Shown in pieces: positions 1-7,845 of a DNA stretch of 45,140 nucleotides. The translations under genes were made by a program, and so were the position numbers. Position 1 is the first letter of the stretch, and every line of letters starts with the position of its first letter. The stretch is from an uncultured Woeseiaceae bacterium (lineage in GTDB: Bacteria; Pseudomonadota; Gammaproteobacteria; Steroidobacterales; Woeseiaceae). The stretch covers positions 1-45,140 of the forward strand of contig CALZJH010000017.1 in assembly GCA_945787845.1 (NCBI GenBank), written 5' to 3'. The notes below the pieces were generated by a model. It was not told the DNA's origin and made no database searches. It saw only the letters and a program-made list of their open reading frames with translations.

Positions 1-66
1 CTGCTCGAACAGCTCGAGGAAACGGAGCCGGTCGTCGAGGACTACGACGACGTCGGCGTCGCCTGA
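1..66 (+). CDS. C-terminal tail of a gene entering from the left (partial)
   Basis: Frame 1 of the plus strand is open from the window edge to a TGA at 64-66. It encodes 21 residues rich in Glu and Asp (LLEQLEETEPVVEDYDDVGV and a final Ala). The biased composition and third-position G/C fit a real C-terminus. It would overlap the end of the convergent AI-2E-family gene by 25 bases. The protein family cannot be told from so little sequence. Confidence 0.4.
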   Translation: MLEQLEETEPVVEDYDDVGVA

Positions 67-1148
67 GCGGCCTCTTCCTGCTGTTTCAGCTCTTTCTCCC
101 TGCCGCGGAGCGCGTACTCGGCGTCGCGCTCTGACCCAAGCAGGATAGCAACCCACCGCGTCCGCTCGTCACTCTCCAGGGCCATCTTCAGCGTCATTGT
201 CAGCGGCACTGACAGCAACATGCCGACCGGCCCGAAAATAAAGCCCCACGCAAACAGCCCTACGAACACGACCAGCGGCGAGATACCTACGCCGTAGCCC
301 ATGAGGCGAGGTTCCAGGAAATTACCGAAGACAATGTTGATGCCGATGAAGCCGAGCGCGGTAGCGCCCGCGGCACCGGGCCCGATTTGCACCAGCGCAA
401 GCAGCACGGCCGGAACCGCGGCGATGATCGAACCGATGGTCGGTATGTAGTTCAGCAGAAATGCGAGCATCGCCCAGAGCAGCGGGAAGTCGAGTCCGAG
501 CGCCCAGGTCAACGTGCCGGCACAAAGGCCGGTAGCAAGACTGACGAGCGTCTTGATGCCCAGGTAGCGGCCGAGATTTTGCAGAAACAGGCGCGGGCCT
601 TCGAGCGAGCGTTCACGGGCGCCAAATGCCGCCTCAAATTTCGTCTTCGCCGTCGACGCCTCGAGCAGAATAAAAATCATCGTAAAGATGATCAGGAACG
701 TATTGGTCAGCACGTCACGCAAACTGTTCAGCAGGCCGGCGACAAGCCCCATTGCCCAGCCCGGATCGATCATGTCGCTGATGCTCTCGATCTTCTCGTC
801 GACGTTGAGGTTGTTGACGATGAAATCGAACGCGCCGTCAATGATCACGTCGAGTCGTGCCTGGTAGCTGGGCAGTGCCGCCGTGAAATCGGCGATCGAC
901 GTGCCGAGAATGGTTCCCACTACCGCGAGGAACATCATGAGCGCGGTGACAATAAGCAGTGCGGCAAGAACCGACGGCACGCGATGCTGCTGCATCCAGA
1001 GCATCGGGCGTACTGTGATCAGCGCGAAAAATGCGGCGAGCAGGAACGGCACAAGCAAGACGGACATCATCTGCATGCCGTAGATCACAACGACCACGGC
1101 CGCCATCATGATGATGGCGCTGGTTCTCTTCTGAGGCACCTGCTCCAC
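42..1148 (-). CDS. AI-2E family transporter (PerM/YdiK-type membrane protein)
   Basis: The product is 368 residues with about seven to eight hydrophobic segments: two near the N-terminus (about 10-60), one at 60-90, one at 145-165 and a cluster at 200-320. The family signatures are visible in the second half, in the segment LNYIPTIGSIIAAVPAVLL and in GNFLEPRLMG. Family members include autoinducer-2 exporters (TqsA) and Na+/H+ antiporters, so the substrate cannot be assigned. The tail after the last membrane segment is charged and cytoplasmic-looking (about 325-368). The start is a GTG at 1148 without a convincing Shine-Dalgarno; no in-frame ATG precedes Met14. It is followed on the same strand by nothing, since the stop faces the convergent partial gene at the window edge. 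Confidence 0.9.
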   Translation of the reverse strand: MEQVPQKRTSAIIMMAAVVVVIYGMQMMSVLLVPFLLAAFFALITVRPMLWMQQHRVPSVLAALLIVTALMMFLAVVGTILGTSIADFTAALPSYQARLDVIIDGAFDFIVNNLNVDEKIESISDMIDPGWAMGLVAGLLNSLRDVLTNTFLIIFTMIFILLEASTAKTKFEAAFGARERSLEGPRLFLQNLGRYLGIKTLVSLATGLCAGTLTWALGLDFPLLWAMLAFLLNYIPTIGSIIAAVPAVLLALVQIGPGAAGATALGFIGINIVFGNFLEPRLMGYGVGISPLVVFVGLFAWGFIFGPVGMLLSVPLTMTLKMALESDERTRWVAILLGSERDAEYALRGREKELKQQEEAAQATPTSS

Positions 1149-1164
1149 AGTCAGATCAACTCAC

Positions 1165-1557
1165 TCAAAATGTCTTCTTTTCCTTCGGCGAATACAGTTC
1201 GGCCTCTTCACGCGTGAGCTGCTCGATCTTGACGCTCCAGCGTGCAAGCGTCGAACTGACGCGAAGCTGGTAGAGACCCGCCGAGTGAAACAGCTTGACG
1301 CCGTTGCCGCGATGCTTGGTGTACAGCACGCGACCGACGTGACGACTCGTCTTTGCTTCGATTAGCGTGATCTCGAGTCCCATCAGCTGCTCGAAGTCGC
1401 CGTCGAGGCGCCAGTCGAGCACCCACGGCGACTCCACGCGGAAGATCGCCGTCGTCATGTTGCCCGAGCCGCTGAACTCCGCGACGCGTGTCTTGGCTGC
1501 GGCGGGCGATCCTGCGAGTACGAGCGCGAGCAGGAGTGGAATTAGGATTTTTTGCAT
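1165..1557 (-). CDS. Small exported protein of unknown function
   Basis: The product is 130 residues with a clear signal peptide (MQKILIPLLLALVLAGSPAAA, cleavage after AAA) and no other membrane segment, so it is probably periplasmic. The mature part is predicted mostly beta-strand with alternating hydrophobic residues, and the tail is charged (SPKEKKTF). I do not recognise a family. The ATG at 1557 is chosen over the GTG two codons upstream because AGAGGTG lies about five bases before it. It sits 16 bases upstream of the AI-2E gene on the same strand and is probably cotranscribed with it. Confidence 0.75.
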   Translation of the reverse strand: MQKILIPLLLALVLAGSPAAAKTRVAEFSGSGNMTTAIFRVESPWVLDWRLDGDFEQLMGLEITLIEAKTSRHVGRVLYTKHRGNGVKLFHSAGLYQLRVSSTLARWSVKIEQLTREEAELYSPKEKKTF

Positions 1558-1576
1558 GAACACCTCTGAGTGGATT

Positions 1577-2473
1577 CTAACACCGAAGATAGTGCAGCGA
1601 CTCTGTGGACAGGGCCCTGGCGGGATGTCCGATCAGACCCTCCAGCACGGCGGCAGTTCCCGTATTGCCTTCCTCGAGCATGGTGAGCTGGTCTTGCGTG
1701 ACCGGGTAGAATGGCAGCCAGTCAAAGAGCGTTGCGCCAACGCGCATGATCCATAGCGGCATGGGCAGGAGAATCTTGGACTTCCCGGCGGCGGCCGCAA
1801 CCCGCCGCACTATCTCGTCCCAGCCCAGGACCTCGGGCCCTGCCAGCTCGAGGATCTTGCCGATCGTGGCGTCATCGGCCAATGCCGCAACAAACGCTGC
1901 CGCAACATCTTCGATATAGACGGGTGACATTTCGACGCCGGCAAACGCCACCGCGGGAAGCGGCGGCTTCACCATGTCGCGATACAGCTGGGTCGCAAAT
2001 TCCATCGTCCCGCGCGGATCGCCGAAGATGACCGAAGGACGCAGGACCGTTACGTCCAGCTCGCTGTCGAGCGCATGGACTTCGGCACGGCGTTTGGTTT
2101 GCTGGTACTTCGTGCCGGGGTCTTTGACGCCGATGGCGCTCATCAGCAGCATGCGCCTGATCCCCTGCTCCTGCGCCGCTGCGACCGTATCGACGACGCC
2201 CTGGTATTGCGTCTGCTCGAACGTGATTCCGCGCCGCGGAAACTCACGCAATAAGCCGACCATGTAGATGACCGCGTCACAATCCGCCAGGACATTACGC
2301 AGCGCATCCGTCGACTCGAGATTGCCGCTGGTCAGGCGGACCTCGTCGACCCGCTGCACCTTGCTCTCACTGCCGGGGCGCACGAGCAGATTGACGTCGT
2401 GCCCGCCATCGAGCAACGCGTCCACTATATATCCGCCAACAAACCCGGTACCGCCAATGATTCCGACTCTCAC
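1577..2473 (-). CDS. NAD(P)-binding epimerase / NmrA-like (complex I NDUFA9-like) protein
   Basis: The product is 298 residues of the extended/atypical SDR superfamily. The Rossmann motif GGTGFVG is at 7-13, the beta-strand plus MVGLL region at about 70-75 follows the usual D-x-V-I-Y pattern, and the SAIG...YQQTK segment (about 112-128) replaces the classical YxxxK with a KxxQ/YxxTK form typical of atypical members. The C-terminal third (about 225-298) resembles the NDUFA9/YcjF-like NmrA group, which binds NAD(P)H and often acts as an assembly factor or reductase of unknown substrate. The start is a GTG at 2473 with GGAG about ten bases upstream. It is divergent from the lysoplasmalogenase, sharing a 77-base intergenic region, and lies 19 bases upstream of the small exported protein. 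Confidence 0.88.
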   Translation of the reverse strand: MRVGIIGGTGFVGGYIVDALLDGGHDVNLLVRPGSESKVQRVDEVRLTSGNLESTDALRNVLADCDAVIYMVGLLREFPRRGITFEQTQYQGVVDTVAAAQEQGIRRMLLMSAIGVKDPGTKYQQTKRRAEVHALDSELDVTVLRPSVIFGDPRGTMEFATQLYRDMVKPPLPAVAFAGVEMSPVYIEDVAAAFVAALADDATIGKILELAGPEVLGWDEIVRRVAAAAGKSKILLPMPLWIMRVGATLFDWLPFYPVTQDQLTMLEEGNTGTAAVLEGLIGHPARALSTESLHYLRC

Positions 2474-2550
2474 GACCTTGGTACTCCGTTGAGTGTTCCA
2501 GGAACTTCAGACCAGCCATCGTGCCAGAAAATCCCGGTAGACTGTGATTC

Positions 2551-3201
2551 ATGAGCTCTGTACGCGCCCTCGTCATTCTCACGGGCACCGCCTGCCTGGT
2601 CCTCGTGGCCCTGCTGCTGCTCGATATCCGGGTACCTGCGGCCCTGGCCAAGTTCATTGCATCGACGGCGTTTATCGGGGTCGCGATACGGTCCGGCGCC
2701 TGGTCGTCAACCTACGGCCGCCTCGTCCTCCTCGGCCTCGCGTTCTCATGGTTCGGCGATATGTTCCTCATCGGGCAGTCCCGGGTTGCCTTCCTGAGCG
2801 GGCTCGTCGCCTTCCTGCTCGCGCACGTGGCCTACGTGTCGGCATTCGTGCGTCACGGCTACCACCGCGGTTGGGTCTGGGCTGCTGTCGTGCCCATTAC
2901 CGCGATTGCAATTGGCGTGTTCACCTGGCTCGAGCCACATACACCGGAGGCGCTGATGTTCCCGGTGCGGGCCTATATCGTCGTCATCAGCCTGATGGTG
3001 ATCTTCGCAATCGGCACGCAGGGTCGCGGCGGGTCGCGGCTGATCGTGACCGGCGCCGTGCTGTTCTTCCTGTCCGATTTGTCGGTTGCCGCCCTGCGGC
3101 TCGTGCAGACGGAGTACCCGACCTATCTGCTGGGCCTGCCGTTCTACTACGCCGGTCAGGTTTGCCTGGCCCTGAGCTCGTCGCAGTCGCGATCCCACTG
3201 A
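2551..3201 (+). CDS. Lysoplasmalogenase family protein (YhhN/TMEM86)
   Basis: The product is 216 residues with about eight membrane segments spanning nearly its whole length. The characteristic order is present: a Lys in an early helix (AKFIAST), then GLAFSWFGDMFLIG with the conserved Gly-Asp, then FLSGLVAFLLAHVAYVSAFV with the conserved His-Val-x-Tyr, and a late FFLSDLSVAALR with a second acidic residue. These polar residues within the membrane form the active site of the family, which hydrolyses the vinyl-ether bond of lysoplasmalogens or remodels lysophospholipids in the inner membrane. The last 46 bases overlap the end of the convergent LysR gene. Confidence 0.88.
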   Translation: MSSVRALVILTGTACLVLVALLLLDIRVPAALAKFIASTAFIGVAIRSGAWSSTYGRLVLLGLAFSWFGDMFLIGQSRVAFLSGLVAFLLAHVAYVSAFVRHGYHRGWVWAAVVPITAIAIGVFTWLEPHTPEALMFPVRAYIVVISLMVIFAIGTQGRGGSRLIVTGAVLFFLSDLSVAALRLVQTEYPTYLLGLPFYYAGQVCLALSSSQSRSH

Positions 3202-4091
3202 GGCGTGCCCTCGAAGCGCTCCACGAGAAAGTCGATAAAAGCGCGCACGCGGTAGGAGAGATGCCGCGTCGGCGGGTATACGGCATAGGCTGGCGTAACC
3301 GGCCATTCGTACTCCGTGAGAATCGGGGTGAGGTTGCCTCGCCGGATGGACTCCGACGCGAGGAAGGTTGGCTGAACGACGATGCCGAGTCCGTGCGACG
3401 CTGCATTGGTCAGGAAGTCACCGCTGGATGCCCGCATGGTGCTCTTGATGTCCACGGCGCGGCGCTTGCCGGTGCTGTCGGTCCACGACCAGCGGTCGGG
3501 ATCCTCGAGATTGGAGTAAACGAGGCAGTCGTGGTCCTTGAGCTCGTCGGGCGATGCCGGCGTACCGTGCATGTGCAGGTAGTGCGGGGAGGCCGCAACG
3601 ATGGTACGCGCGTCGAAGAGTTTGCGGGCGATCAGCGACGAGTCGCGAAGATGACCGATACGCACCGCGACGTCGATGCCCTCCTCGATAAGATCAATGC
3701 GCCGGTCGTTAAGATTGAGGTCGAACTTCAGCCGCGGGTGCCGCTTGGTGAAGGCGGCGATGGGCTTGCACATGTGGCGGACACCGAACGACAGCGGTAA
3801 CGCGACGCGCAGCGTGCCGCTCAGCTCGCCGTGCTCCTGCTGCACTGCCGCCTCGGCTTCGTCGAGGTCGGCCAGGATGCGGGCGCTGTGCTCGAAGAAG
3901 CTCTGGCCCGTCTCGGTGAGGTTCAGGACCCGGGTCGTGCGGTGCAGCAACTGGACCCCGAGCCGCTCCTCGAGCGCCGAAACGCGGCGGCTTACCGCGG
4001 ACTTGGCGATATTCAGCCGATCGGCGGCGGCGGTGAAGGTTCCTGCCTCGACCACGGCCACAAAGGCCTGTAAATCCTCAAATTTGTCCAT
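3156..4091 (-). CDS. LysR-family transcriptional regulator
   Basis: The product is 311 residues, normal for the family. The N-terminal winged helix-turn-helix (about 1-60) begins MDKFEDLQAFVAVVEAG and contains the recognition helix region AKSAVSRRVSALEERLG. A linker helix follows, then an effector-binding periplasmic-binding-protein fold (about 90-295) of the CrgA/AphB-like subgroup (TRVLNLTETGQ is typical). It is divergently transcribed from the azoreductase-pirin pair, the usual arrangement for a regulator that controls its neighbours. The LysR box lies directly next to its start codon, which predicts autorepression. The inducer is not evident; a quinone or electrophile is plausible from the target genes. 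Confidence 0.95.
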   Translation of the reverse strand: MDKFEDLQAFVAVVEAGTFTAAADRLNIAKSAVSRRVSALEERLGVQLLHRTTRVLNLTETGQSFFEHSARILADLDEAEAAVQQEHGELSGTLRVALPLSFGVRHMCKPIAAFTKRHPRLKFDLNLNDRRIDLIEEGIDVAVRIGHLRDSSLIARKLFDARTIVAASPHYLHMHGTPASPDELKDHDCLVYSNLEDPDRWSWTDSTGKRRAVDIKSTMRASSGDFLTNAASHGLGIVVQPTFLASESIRRGNLTPILTEYEWPVTPAYAVYPPTRHLSYRVRAFIDFLVERFEGTPQWDRDCDELRARQT

Positions 4092-4114
4092 ATTGTTGCG
4101 TTTACGAGAACAAT
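4092..4114. promoter_or_regulatory. LysR-type operator between the regulator and azoreductase
   Basis: A perfect inverted repeat ATTGTT-N11-AACAAT matches the T-N11-A dyad of LysR-family binding sites. It abuts the regulator's ATG (4091) and lies about 90 bases upstream of the azoreductase start. On the minus strand a TTGACA (4152-4147) is present as a possible -35 element of the regulator promoter, though its -10 is not clear. Confidence 0.65.
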
Positions 4115-4202
4115 GATATCTCCAGACTAATATTTATCTCGCTATTGTCAACAGCCAAACTGTCTGCAACTTGTGAATGACACCGAATACGGAGACAGAC
4201 TC

Positions 4203-4820
4203 ATGACAGCACCACTCAAGATCCTGGAAGTACAGGCCAGCGCCCGCGGCACGGGCTCGATCAGCCGTGAGCTCACGGCCGACCTGATTGCCGCCCTCGA
4301 AGACCGCCATGGCGACGTCGATATCACCCGGCGCGATCTCGCCCAGGGCCTGCCGTATGTCGACGAGGCCTGGGTCGGCGCCAATTTCACGCCGGATGAA
4401 GACCGGACCAGCACGCATCGCCAGATCCTGTCGCGGTCGGACGATCTCGTTGCCGAATTAGCGACAGCCGACGTCCTCGTGATCGGCGCGCCGATCTATA
4501 ACTTCTCGGTGCCGGCCGTACTAAAAGCATGGATCGATATGATCTGCCGCGCGCGACTGACGTTCCGTTACACGGACACCGGCGTCGAGGGGCTGCTCGA
4601 TGGCAAGAAAGCTTACGTTGTCGTACCGTCCGGTGGTGTGCCGGTTGGCAGCCCGGCGGACTTCGCAACGCCGTACCTGCGACACGCACTCGGTTTTGTC
4701 GGCATCACCGACGTCGAATTCATCGGTGCGCAGGGTGCGGATCGAGGTAACGACAACGCACTCGACGCGGCACGCGCGAAAATCGCGGAGCTGGTTCACC
4801 TCGCGCCGCAGGCGGCGTAA
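4203..4820 (+). CDS. azoR: FMN-dependent NADH-azoreductase (AzoR family)
   Basis: The product is 205 residues with a flavodoxin-like fold. The N-terminus LKILEVQASARGTGSISREL carries the FMN phosphate-binding loop; APIYNFSVPAVLKAWID (about 97-113) is the family signature around the isoalloxazine ring; and the later VVPSGGVPVG loop contacts the flavin. Family members reduce azo compounds and quinones with NAD(P)H in the cytoplasm and often protect against electrophilic quinones. ATG 4203 is chosen over the ATG at 4173 because GGAG lies about nine bases before it and family homology starts there. The pirin gene follows after 26 bases, so they probably form one operon controlled by the divergent LysR protein. 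Confidence 0.92.
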   Translation: MTAPLKILEVQASARGTGSISRELTADLIAALEDRHGDVDITRRDLAQGLPYVDEAWVGANFTPDEDRTSTHRQILSRSDDLVAELATADVLVIGAPIYNFSVPAVLKAWIDMICRARLTFRYTDTGVEGLLDGKKAYVVVPSGGVPVGSPADFATPYLRHALGFVGITDVEFIGAQGADRGNDNALDAARAKIAELVHLAPQAA

Positions 4821-4846
4821 CACAACCGAATTTTAAGGAGACGATC

Positions 4847-5545
4847 ATGTACGACATCATTCGTTCCGACGATCGCGGCACTGCCGACCACGGCTGGCTG
4901 AAGGCGAAGCACACGTTTTCATTTGCCGAGTACCAGAACCCCGAGCGCGTGCACTTTGGCAAGCTGCGCGTCATCAACGAGGACCGCATTGCCCCGGGCA
5001 AAGGCTTCGGGACGCACCCGCACAAGGACATGGAGATCGTGACCTACATCATTAGCGGCGCGATTGAACACAAAGACAGCATGGGCAACGGCACAATCAT
5101 TCGGGCCGGCGAAGTACAGCGCATGACCGCGGGCACGGGCGTCCTGCACAGCGAGTTCAATCACTCCCAGGAAGAAGAACTGCATTTGCTGCAGATCTGG
5201 ATCTTCCCCGAGCAGAAAAACCTCGAACCGGGCTATGAACAGACGCTGTTTTCCCGCGACGAAAAACTGAACAGGCTGCGCCTGATCGGCTCACGCAACG
5301 GCCGCGACGGGTCCATCACCATTCACCAGGACGTGGATCTCTACTCCAGCGTGCTCGAAAGCGGCAAAGAGGTTTCGCTGGACAACATTGCGGACCGGCA
5401 CATTTTCGTCCAGGTTGTGTCCGGCGATGTCGTCGTCAACGACCAGCAACTCAATGCAGGTGACGGGCTGGAAATCCGCGACGTCGATGCGGTTGAGGTT
5501 CGCGCGATCACGGACTCGGAGTTCCTGTTGTTCAACCTTGGCTAG
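4847..5545 (+). CDS. Pirin family protein (YhaK-like bicupin)
   Basis: The product is 232 residues with two cupin domains. The N-terminal cupin has the pirin metal ligands: His57 and His59 in THPHKDMEIVTYI, and His101 and Glu103 in GTGVLHSEFNH. The C-terminal cupin (about 150-232) is shorter, as in YhaK. Pirins of this type act as quercetin 2,3-dioxygenases in vitro or as redox sensors in the cytoplasm. A strong Shine-Dalgarno AAGGAG precedes the ATG by seven bases. It lies 26 bases downstream of the azoreductase, and the pairing of an FMN quinone reductase with a pirin under a LysR regulator recurs widely in Proteobacteria. Confidence 0.93.
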   Translation: MYDIIRSDDRGTADHGWLKAKHTFSFAEYQNPERVHFGKLRVINEDRIAPGKGFGTHPHKDMEIVTYIISGAIEHKDSMGNGTIIRAGEVQRMTAGTGVLHSEFNHSQEEELHLLQIWIFPEQKNLEPGYEQTLFSRDEKLNRLRLIGSRNGRDGSITIHQDVDLYSSVLESGKEVSLDNIADRHIFVQVVSGDVVVNDQQLNAGDGLEIRDVDAVEVRAITDSEFLLFNLG

Positions 5546-5567
5546 CACGCTGGGTTAGAATGCGCGC

Positions 5568-7436
5568 ATGCGTATTCTGACTTTTATGACGAGCCTGTGT
5601 CTCGTAGCGGCATGCGGTGGTGGCGGCGGTAACGGCAACGCGGCTCCGCCACCCCCTCCTCCTTCCGGAGCAACGACGATCAGCGATGTGCAGGGCAACG
5701 GCCCTGCCAGTCCGCTGGAAGGTACGACCGTTACGGTGGCGGGTATCGTGACGGGCGACTTCCAGGAAAACGATAACGACGACCGCCGCAACCTCGGCGG
5801 TTTCTACATACAGGACGGCCCGCCGGACGGCGATGTGCAAACCTCGGACGGTGTGTTCGTATTCGACGGCACGAACCCGCCGACTGACATCAGTGTTGGC
5901 GATGTCGTCGAGGTCACCGGAACGGTCGCCGAGTACTTCGGCGAAACGCAAATCAACGCGTCGTCGGTGCGCGTCACGGGAGCCGGCGCGGTGATTCCCT
6001 TGCCGCTCCAGCTCCCCGTGAGCGGCGCGACGACCAACAGCGACGGCGATGCGATCGCCGACCTCGAGCGCTACGAGGGCATGCTGGTCGAGTTTCCCGA
6101 CACGCTGACCGTGACCGGCCATCGCAACCTTGCTCGCTTCGGCACCGTGGTTTTGTCAGAGGGCGGCCGCTTGCGGCAATTCACCAACGGCAGTGCGCCC
6201 GACGTCGCAGGCTATGCGGCACACAAAGATATGAACGCGCGCCGCTCGATCGTGCTCGACGACGGCCTGCGCGTGCAGAACCCCGCGGAGATCCACTACC
6301 TCAATGCAGGCGCGGCGGCAGATTACTCGATCCGCTCCGGCGATACGCTGGACGGGCTGGTTGGCAACCTGCGGTACTCGAGGGGCAGCGGTGGCGACGG
6401 CGACGAAACCTGGCGGCTGATGCCGACCGCGGATCCTGAGTTCGTCTCTACCAATCCCCGCCCGGGCGCGCCGGATATCGGCGGCTCCGTCCGGGTCGCG
6501 AGCTTTAACGTCCTGAACTTCTTCTCGACCATCGATGGCGGCCAGAACAATTGCGGACCGCAACAGGACCAGGGTTGCCGCGGCGCCGACAGCGCCACTG
6601 AGTATGCCCGCCAGCTCGAGAAAACCGTGACAGCGCTGACCATGCTTGATGCCGACATCATCGGACTGATCGAACTCGAGAACAACGCGAGCGCTTCGTT
6701 GAGCGCGCTCGTCGATGCAATGAACGCGAAGATCGGTGCCAATAACTACGCCTGGCTTGATACCGGCACGATTCACGACGACGTTATCAAAACCGGTTTC
6801 GTCTATCGCACGTCAACCATCTCGACCGTTGGCGATTTCGCGCTGCTCGATCGCAGTGTGGATTCGCGCTTCAATGACGCTCGCAACCGGCCGGCACTTG
6901 CACAGTCGTTTGAAGTCGACGCCACGGGCGCGGTGCTCACCGTGGTCGTCAATCACCTCAAATCGAAAGGTTCGTCATGTGAGACTGACGGCGACCCCAA
7001 CCTGAACGATGGGCAAGGCAACTGCAACATGACACGCACGAGCGCCGCGGCGGCGATGGCCGACTGGCTGGCAACCGACCCGACCGGCAGCGGTGATGAC
7101 GACGTTCTGGTCATCGGCGACCTGAATGCCTACCTGAAGGAAGACCCGCTGAGCGCGTTCGCGAGTGCCGGGTACACGAATCTTCTCGACTCCCAGGCAG
7201 ACCCGTATTCGTTCTCTTTCGATGCGCAGGCCGGCGCGCTGGATCACGCGATCGCATCGGCAAGCCTCTTGCCGCAGGTAGCAGAGACCATCGAGTGGCA
7301 TATCAACGCGGACGAACCGCGATTGCTGGACTACAACCTGGAAAACGGGCGCGACCCGAACCTGTTTGACGGCAGCACGCCGTACAGAGCGTCCGACCAC
7401 GACCCGGTCGTGATCGGGCTCGACCTCACGAACTAG
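5568..7436 (+). CDS. ExeM/NucH-type extracellular endonuclease lipoprotein
   Basis: The product is 622 residues. The N-terminus has a lipobox (SLCLVAAC, Cys16) followed by a Gly/Asn/Pro-rich linker, so it should be a surface or outer-membrane lipoprotein. An OB-fold domain (about 40-140; EGTTVTVAGIVTGDF) typical of ExeM proteins comes first. The endonuclease/exonuclease/phosphatase domain fills about 305-622 and carries the metal and catalytic motifs RVASFNVLNFF, IIGLIELENN, VVNHLKSKGSSC, VIGDLNAYLKEDP and SDHDPVV (609-612 SDHD). Family members degrade extracellular DNA, often for phosphate acquisition or biofilm remodelling. The usual C-terminal membrane anchor (GlyGly-CTERM/rhombosortase type) is absent, replaced by the lipid anchor. 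It starts 22 bases after the pirin gene and ends overlapping the convergent IMPACT-domain gene. Confidence 0.93.
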   Translation: MRILTFMTSLCLVAACGGGGGNGNAAPPPPPPSGATTISDVQGNGPASPLEGTTVTVAGIVTGDFQENDNDDRRNLGGFYIQDGPPDGDVQTSDGVFVFDGTNPPTDISVGDVVEVTGTVAEYFGETQINASSVRVTGAGAVIPLPLQLPVSGATTNSDGDAIADLERYEGMLVEFPDTLTVTGHRNLARFGTVVLSEGGRLRQFTNGSAPDVAGYAAHKDMNARRSIVLDDGLRVQNPAEIHYLNAGAAADYSIRSGDTLDGLVGNLRYSRGSGGDGDETWRLMPTADPEFVSTNPRPGAPDIGGSVRVASFNVLNFFSTIDGGQNNCGPQQDQGCRGADSATEYARQLEKTVTALTMLDADIIGLIELENNASASLSALVDAMNAKIGANNYAWLDTGTIHDDVIKTGFVYRTSTISTVGDFALLDRSVDSRFNDARNRPALAQSFEVDATGAVLTVVVNHLKSKGSSCETDGDPNLNDGQGNCNMTRTSAAAAMADWLATDPTGSGDDDVLVIGDLNAYLKEDPLSAFASAGYTNLLDSQADPYSFSFDAQAGALDHAIASASLLPQVAETIEWHINADEPRLLDYNLENGRDPNLFDGSTPYRASDHDPVVIGLDLTN

Positions 7437-7807
7437 CGGCTGACGTTACCGCGGTGCTCGAGGTAGTAACGCACCGCGTCCTGAACATGTCTGAAGCGAT
7501 CGCCACCCAGGTGCTTGCCGCCGTACCAGCGCGTCACGACGACGATATGGTTTTGCAGTCCTTCCCGCTCCAGCATGCGGACGATCACCATGCCCGCCCC
7601 GGCTTCCCCGTCGTCATTCTTTAGAGGGCCATTGTCACCGATGAACGCCCAGGTGTTGTGCGTCGCCCTGGCAAACTTCTTCTTGCGGCAAAGCTCCTTG
7701 ATGAAAGCCCGGGCTTCGTCCTGTGAGTTGCACGCGCCACCCGACACAGCGTATTTCGAGCCACGGTCCGTAATGATCGAATCGAAAATCTGCAGGGAGC
7801 CACTCAT
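7433..7807 (-). CDS. IMPACT/YigZ N-terminal domain protein
   Basis: The product is 124 residues and consists only of the IMPACT (UPF0029) domain. The family signature is seen in VVVTRWYGGKHLGGDRF, and an earlier DDGEAGAG corresponds to the conserved D-x-x-E-P/A-x-G-T/A loop. Full YigZ proteins are about 200 residues with an extra C-terminal ferredoxin-like domain, which is missing here. A longer open frame reaches 8059, but it has no family similarity and overlaps the esterase, so ATG 7807 is preferred. That ATG overlaps the stop of a 13-codon open frame (ATGA). The role is uncertain; relatives bind ribosomes or nucleic acids. Confidence 0.85.
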   Translation of the reverse strand: MSGSLQIFDSIITDRGSKYAVSGGACNSQDEARAFIKELCRKKKFARATHNTWAFIGDNGPLKNDDGEAGAGMVIVRMLEREGLQNHIVVVTRWYGGKHLGGDRFRHVQDAVRYYLEHRGNVSR

Positions 7808-7845
7808 TTCGTTAACAGCTTTTCCATGCGGTAGTTCGTCAGCAT
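7804..7845 (-). CDS. Possible 13-codon coupling ORF
   Basis: A 13-codon frame (MLTNYRMEKLLTK) starts with an ATG overlapping the esterase stop codon (TGATG) and ends with a TGA overlapping the IMPACT-domain start (ATGA). It exactly bridges two genes and could pass ribosomes from one to the other. It may equally be chance; there is no clear ribosome-binding site of its own. Confidence 0.2.
   Translation of the reverse strand: MLTNYRMEKLLTK

Noticed and set aside
387..1217. 276-codon frame antisense to the AI-2E gene
   Set aside because: Arg/Gln/His-rich composition and no recognisable domain; the minus-strand membrane protein explains the region.
2544..3800. Open frame of 418 codons on the plus strand across the lysoplasmalogenase and LysR genes
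   Set aside because: It is in the wrong frame for the lysoplasmalogenase and antisense to the LysR gene; composition is Arg/Pro-rich, typical of shadow frames in G+C-rich DNA.
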